17,492 nucleotides of DNA from Mycoplasmatota bacterium (lineage in GTDB: Bacteria > Bacillota_I > Bacilli_A > Izemoplasmatales > Hujiaoplasmataceae), in the NCBI GenBank assembly GCA_023132365.1, contig JAGLYJ010000018.1:1-17492 (forward strand), written 5' to 3'. The notes under the pieces are model-generated. The model searched no databases. It was not told the origin of the DNA and saw only the letters and a list, made by a program, of their open reading frames with translations. The position numbers and the translations under genes were made by a program. The stretch's first letter is position 1. Every line of letters begins with the position of its first letter. This document shows positions 14,658 through 17,492 of this stretch, one piece after another.

Positions 14658-15635
14658 TTGAGTAAGATATATATGATTTTTACAGGTGGTACTATTTCTA
14701 TGAAGATTGATGATGTGAGTCATACAGTTAAACCGGCTCTCTCTGCTAAGCAAATTATGCAAAGCCTTCTCGAATCGAAACTTTATAACGAATTAGAGAT
14801 AGTTGAATATTCAGAAGTACCTTCTCCTTCAATTACTCCGAATATGATGTTAGATATTTCTCGTATCATTAAAAAGCATATTGAACAAGATGATGCAAAA
14901 GGTTTCGTAGTTGTTCATGGGACAGACACTTTAGAGGAGACAGCTTTTTTCTTAGATACAATTATTGACACACCTATTCCTATTGTAGTTACAGGATCAA
15001 TGAAGTCAAGTTCTGAACTTGGATTTGATGGTATCAGTAATTTAGTATCTTCAATATTAGTTGCAAGAGCAACTAAATCTCGCAACCGTGGAGTGTTAGT
15101 TGTAATGAATGATCAGATTAATTCTGCTAGTGAAGTTACTAAAACAAACACATTATCTCTTGATACTTTTAAGTCTATGGATTATGGTCCATTAGGAATA
15201 GTTGATAACCGTGAAGTTATTTTTCATCGTCAAGTAAGTTACTCTCGTCACAAAGTTTTAGTTGATTCTGTATCTAATGATATTTATTTGTTAAAAGGAT
15301 ATGCTGGATCTGATTCTACTATAATTAAACATTTAATCTCAATAAAATGCAAAGGGATTGTTATTGAAGCATTAGGAAGAGGAAATTTGCCTCCTGCTAT
15401 GCTGCCTGGTATCCAAGAAGCTATTAGCAACAATATTCCGGTTGTTATAACTTCAAGATGTCCATCAGGACGAGTTCTTGATTCTTATGGGTATATTGGA
15501 GGAGGTAAGTATCTTACTGATACTGGATGTATATTGGCTCCTTCATTGAACGGACAAAAGGCAAGACTGCTTCTCATGCTTGCACTTCAGAAATCATCTG
15601 ATTATGATTATTTAAAGAATGTATTTACTATATAA
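14658..15635 (+). CDS. ansA: type I L-asparaginase
   Basis: 325 aa. The start is TTG at 14658, chosen because AAGAGGTGAT (14644-14652) is 5 bases away; the next ATG (14670) would trim the first strand. The asparaginase signatures are FTGGTIS with nucleophile Thr12 and VVHGTDTLEETAFFL with Thr89-Asp90. Lys162 in the segment NSASEVTK completes the catalytic set. VTGSMKSSSELGFDG and the C-terminal SRCPSGRV also fit. There is no signal peptide, so it is the cytosolic type I form. It hydrolyses asparagine to aspartate and ammonia; aspartate feeds NadB and other pathways. It has its own promoter and terminator, so it is monocistronic. Confidence 0.92.
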   Translation: MSKIYMIFTGGTISMKIDDVSHTVKPALSAKQIMQSLLESKLYNELEIVEYSEVPSPSITPNMMLDISRIIKKHIEQDDAKGFVVVHGTDTLEETAFFLDTIIDTPIPIVVTGSMKSSSELGFDGISNLVSSILVARATKSRNRGVLVVMNDQINSASEVTKTNTLSLDTFKSMDYGPLGIVDNREVIFHRQVSYSRHKVLVDSVSNDIYLLKGYAGSDSTIIKHLISIKCKGIVIEALGRGNLPPAMLPGIQEAISNNIPVVITSRCPSGRVLDSYGYIGGGKYLTDTGCILAPSLNGQKARLLLMLALQKSSDYDYLKNVFTI

Positions 15636-15680
15636 AAAAATGCCTTTAATCAATTATTGATTTAAGGCTTTTTATTTTTT
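15634..15680. terminator. bidirectional intrinsic terminator
   Basis: GCCTTTAATCAA (15642-15653) pairs with TTGATTTAAGGC (15657-15668) with one T-T mismatch. Plus tail TTTTTATTTTTT; minus tail seven T from 15640-15634. It ends ansA and the LytTR operon. Confidence 0.9.
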
Positions 15681-16101
15681 ATTCTTCTAGATGATTATCA
15701 TCCTTATCTATTAGTAAACGATTGAGTTCATTTACTTCAGATTTATATTTTTTTGATGCTACTAATAAGGCTATTCCATAGATGATACCAATCACCGCTA
15801 TTAAGATATATATTAACCAAACAGTTTTAAATACATATGTTCCAAATATATATCTAAAGACAAACAGTGCAGGAATAATTATAATGTATCCTAAGATTGC
15901 GTTTATATAACCTTTGCCTTTATCAGACTTAAATACTGAGATAGCTATGCTAATGAATATTGATATCAATATAGTGCCTAATGTAATTCTTATGTATCCT
16001 AAATTGATATTTAATCTTCTATATATAATAAGGGCTAAAAGAATCATAGGGAGGCTTGTAAAGAAGAATGTTTTTACGAATGTATTAAAGTATTTTTTCA
16101 T
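15679..16101 (-). CDS. DUF3021-type membrane protein, partner of the LytTR regulator
   Basis: 140 aa with four predicted membrane helices at about 11-28, 36-57, 66-84 and 92-114, and a charged cytoplasmic tail ending LEE. This length, topology and position directly after a LytTR gene are those of DUF3021 proteins. Its ATG overlaps the TGA of the LytTR gene (ATGA), and AGGAGGT lies upstream, so translation is coupled. In described LytTR regulatory systems the membrane partner holds back its cognate LytTR factor; the same role here is inferred. No enzymatic motif is visible. The call rests on topology and gene pairing rather than a strong sequence signature. Confidence 0.8.
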   Translation of the reverse strand: MKKYFNTFVKTFFFTSLPMILLALIIYRRLNINLGYIRITLGTILISIFISIAISVFKSDKGKGYINAILGYIIIIPALFVFRYIFGTYVFKTVWLIYILIAVIGIIYGIALLVASKKYKSEVNELNRLLIDKDDNHLEE

Positions 16102-16544
16102 TTTCTTTTACCTCCTAGTATTTCTCTTAGAATTGGAACATATTTTCTCGATATTATAACTGCTTCATTGTTTTTAAGTATAGCTTCCATTTTTCCATTA
16201 AAGCTAGATCGGAAGGATTTAATCTTCTTAGTATTTAAGATTGTATTTTTATTAATTCTGATTAATGGAGTTTTCAAGAATATATCTTCAAGCTGATAAA
16301 GCTTAAGATTTACATCATAAACTTTATCTTTTGTATAAGCAAAAACTTTATTATCTATTGAATCAAAATAAAAGATTTGGTTTGGAGTAAGTGTGAAATT
16401 TCTACCATCAATCTTTCCGGTAATAACCTTGTTTAAATAAGTTAGAGATTTCTCTATCTCCAAAATAAACTTATCTCTTTCTTTACAATTGATTACTACT
16501 TCAATATCTTTGATTTTAGGATTTTCATTCACTCTTACAATCAT
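16098..16544 (-). CDS. LytTR-domain DNA-binding transcriptional regulator
   Basis: 148 aa. A short N-terminal segment (1-45, ENPKIKDIEVVINCKERD) is followed by a LytTR domain (about 46-145) marked by IFYFDSIDNKVFAYT, PLIRINKNTILNTKKI and ISRKYVPILREIL. There is no receiver domain, so it is a stand-alone LytTR regulator, not a two-component response regulator. It should bind direct or inverted GTT-centred sites upstream of its targets, commonly its own operon. The start lies 1 base after the lipoprotein stop, with GGAGGAAT just before. The stop is TGA. It is the middle gene of a three-gene operon with a lipoprotein and a DUF3021 protein. Confidence 0.93.
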   Translation of the reverse strand: MIVRVNENPKIKDIEVVINCKERDKFILEIEKSLTYLNKVITGKIDGRNFTLTPNQIFYFDSIDNKVFAYTKDKVYDVNLKLYQLEDIFLKTPLIRINKNTILNTKKIKSFRSSFNGKMEAILKNNEAVIISRKYVPILREILGGKRK

Positions 16545-16545
16545 A

Positions 16546-17181
16546 TTATTCCTCCAAATATTCTAACAATAAATTATCAATAAATTCTAAATCAACAATA
16601 CCTAATCTAAAAGCTTCTAAACGATACTCTAATACCTCTATAACTTCTTGGTATACTACAATAATACTTTCTAAGTTATCTCTAGTATAAGTGCCTCTTA
16701 AATCATATATTCTTTGATAAGCTTCTCCTTTAGTTTCAAGAACCTCTTCTCTAATGCTTTTGATATTTTGAATTCTTGATCTAATAACTTCCGTATCATC
16801 TTCTAATACAATGAAATTTAGTTCTTTCAAACTACTCACAGAATCCTTTATCGACATATAATTATTATAAATTAATTCTCTTTCTATTACTAGGGTTTCA
16901 TGAATACTTATAATTTCTAATCTTAATTCATTAAATGTTCTTAGAGTGTTATCGGTATCAGATAATATCATTACTTGGTAATCATTATCTGAGTAATAGA
17001 TTGTTTCAGTTCCACCATCTTCCGATTCCAATGTACTTGAACTGTAATCAACAGCTGAAACTTTGAAATCATTACCCACTCTCAAAATATCATTTAGAAT
17101 TGAACTTGAATTACAACTTACTGTAGCGAATAATGTGAATGCTGTTAGAAAAACTAACAAGACTAACTTTTTGATTTTCAT
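16546..17181 (-). CDS. predicted coiled-coil lipoprotein, first gene of LytTR operon
   Basis: 211 aa. The N-terminus is a lipoprotein signal: basic MKIKK, a hydrophobic core, then TVSC with Cys23, the only Cys in the protein. The -3 Thr makes the lipobox slightly atypical. A Ser/Asn-rich tether and a strand-like region (about 35-80) are followed by long acidic helices from residue 85 to the end, likely a coiled coil or helical bundle. I recognise no named family. AAGGAGGAAT precedes the ATG. Only 1 base separates its stop from the LytTR start, so it belongs to the same transcription unit. By position it could be an envelope sensor or a target of the LytTR/DUF3021 pair; both are guesses. Confidence 0.85.
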   Translation of the reverse strand: MKIKKLVLLVFLTAFTLFATVSCNSSSILNDILRVGNDFKVSAVDYSSSTLESEDGGTETIYYSDNDYQVMILSDTDNTLRTFNELRLEIISIHETLVIERELIYNNYMSIKDSVSSLKELNFIVLEDDTEVIRSRIQNIKSIREEVLETKGEAYQRIYDLRGTYTRDNLESIIVVYQEVIEVLEYRLEAFRLGIVDLEFIDNLLLEYLEE

Positions 17182-17211
17182 AATAATTCCTCCTTATTTT
17201 TATCTGAGTTG

Positions 17212-17240
17212 ATAATAAGATAAAAAAAATGTTTATGCAA
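17212..17240 (-). promoter_or_regulatory. predicted promoter of the lipoprotein-LytTR-DUF3021 operon
   Basis: On the minus strand TTGCAT (17240-17235), a 17-bp spacer containing an eight-T run, then TATTAT (17217-17212). The -35 box matches weakly. It overlaps the right end of the inverted-repeat arm at 17228-17237. Confidence 0.55.
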
Positions 17241-17269
17241 GCAAACAATAAGTAAGTTACATAAACATT
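17228..17269. promoter_or_regulatory. perfect 10-bp inverted repeat: operator or ruvA terminator
   Basis: AATGTTTATG (17228-17237) and CATAAACATT (17260-17269) are exact reverse complements, 22 bases apart. Read from the minus strand the second arm runs into eight T, so it could be a weak terminator for ruvA. The arms contain only two G/C pairs and the loop is long, which is poor for a terminator. Each arm holds a GTT-centred 9-mer (AATGTTTAT) close to LytTR half-sites, and one arm overlaps the operon -35 box, which suits an operator. Confidence 0.6.
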
Positions 17270-17285
17270 AATATAAGTTGCGATT

Positions 17286-17492
17286 TTACTTAAGCATCAT
17301 TGCTAATGCATCTTTAATTAAATCACTTGTTTTCTTGCTAGTATCAAGTTTAGGCAAAACCTTTTTAATTTCTTTTGCTTTATAACCTAAAGCTCTTAGT
17401 GCTTCCTCAACTTCAATGATGTTAGCTGTTTTAATTGCTTTATCTTCAAATTCTATTTTGCCTTTTAAATCAAGGATTATTTGTTGAGAAGC
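17286..17492 (-). CDS. ruvA: Holliday junction branch migration protein RuvA (C-terminal part)
   Basis: The last 68 codons are visible; the start lies beyond the right edge. SQQIILDLKGKI matches the end of RuvA domain II, and EVEEALRALGYKAKEIKKVLPKL followed by TSDLIKDALAMML matches domain III, the flexible helical part that contacts the RuvB motor. RuvA binds four-way DNA junctions and loads RuvB for branch migration, upstream of resolution by RecU (also in this window). The next gene on the strand is the lipoprotein, not ruvB, which usually follows ruvA. The call rests on a short fragment but the pattern is distinctive. Confidence 0.85.
   Translation of the reverse strand, partial: ASQQIILDLKGKIEFEDKAIKTANIIEVEEALRALGYKAKEIKKVLPKLDTSKKTSDLIKDALAMMLK

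Noticed and set aside
15914..16159. Plus-strand 81-codon hydrophobic frame opposite the DUF3021/LytTR junction
   Set aside because: Its hydrophobicity follows from the complement of a membrane-protein gene, and the minus-strand genes have ribosome sites and family features.
1..17492. CRISPR array, prophage, defence island or complete mobile element
   Set aside because: No evenly spaced repeats, cas, integrase, phage structural, restriction or toxin genes were seen; gene content is mainly housekeeping.
1..17492. Mycoplasma genetic code (TGA as Trp)
   Set aside because: TGA never occurs in frame in these genes, Trp is TGG, and three genes end naturally at TGA, two of them directly at a downstream gene start.

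Overview
This window comes from a low-GC, gene-dense bacterial chromosome, most likely a Firmicutes/Mollicutes-type organism. I favour an Acholeplasma/Izemoplasma/Haloplasma-like lineage that uses the standard genetic code. Coding sequence is strongly A/T-biased, Shine-Dalgarno sites are of the GGAGG type, and promoters are classical sigma-A type. Several families are typical of low-GC Gram-positives: RecU, RNase J, ThiT, HrcA/CIRCE, and LytTR with DUF3021. TGA ends three genes (rarA, the zinc-ribbon gene and the LytTR gene) and is never read in frame, while Trp is TGG. That argues against the Mycoplasma/Spiroplasma code. Species cannot be named from sequence reading alone.

Layout. 1-1494: 3' part of a secreted 5'-nucleotidase with a Thr/Ser/Glu linker. 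1525-2100 (-): histidine-phosphatase-family enzyme. 2239-3531: pyrimidine-nucleoside phosphorylase. 3537-4344: promoter, TPP riboswitch, intrinsic terminator and the thiamine ECF transporter subunit ThiT. 4375-6817: a CIRCE operator overlapping a consensus promoter, then htpG and an overlapping unknown gene. 6837-7412 (-): recU. 7576-9270: a divergent, RNase J2-like ribonuclease J. 9310-10849 (-): rarA followed by a zinc-ribbon membrane protein. 10948-14125: nadA, nadB and a PHP-domain phosphoesterase, all overlapping. 14126-14657: a gene-poor 532-bp stretch with two terminators, an orphan promoter (candidate small RNA) and a tiny hydrophobic ORF. 14658-15635: type I asparaginase. 15679-17181 (-): a compact operon of lipoprotein, LytTR regulator and DUF3021 membrane protein. 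17286-17492 (-): the C-terminus of RuvA.

How the genes fit together. The nucleotidase and pdp suit scavenging of external nucleotides and nucleosides. ThiT under TPP control imports thiamine. nadA and nadB make quinolinate from aspartate, and asparaginase makes aspartate, the NadB substrate; nadC is not in the window. RecU, RarA and RuvA are replication-fork and recombination repair proteins. Each convergent gene pair shares one bidirectional hairpin terminator, and two of these hairpins contain the stop codon of the minus-strand gene.

Most of the window is housekeeping. The best candidates for something new are the lipoprotein-LytTR-DUF3021 operon with a perfect 10-bp inverted repeat at its promoter, the candidate small RNA at about 14434-14540, and the RNase J with two substituted metal-site positions. 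I found no CRISPR array, complete mobile element, prophage or tRNA/rRNA gene.
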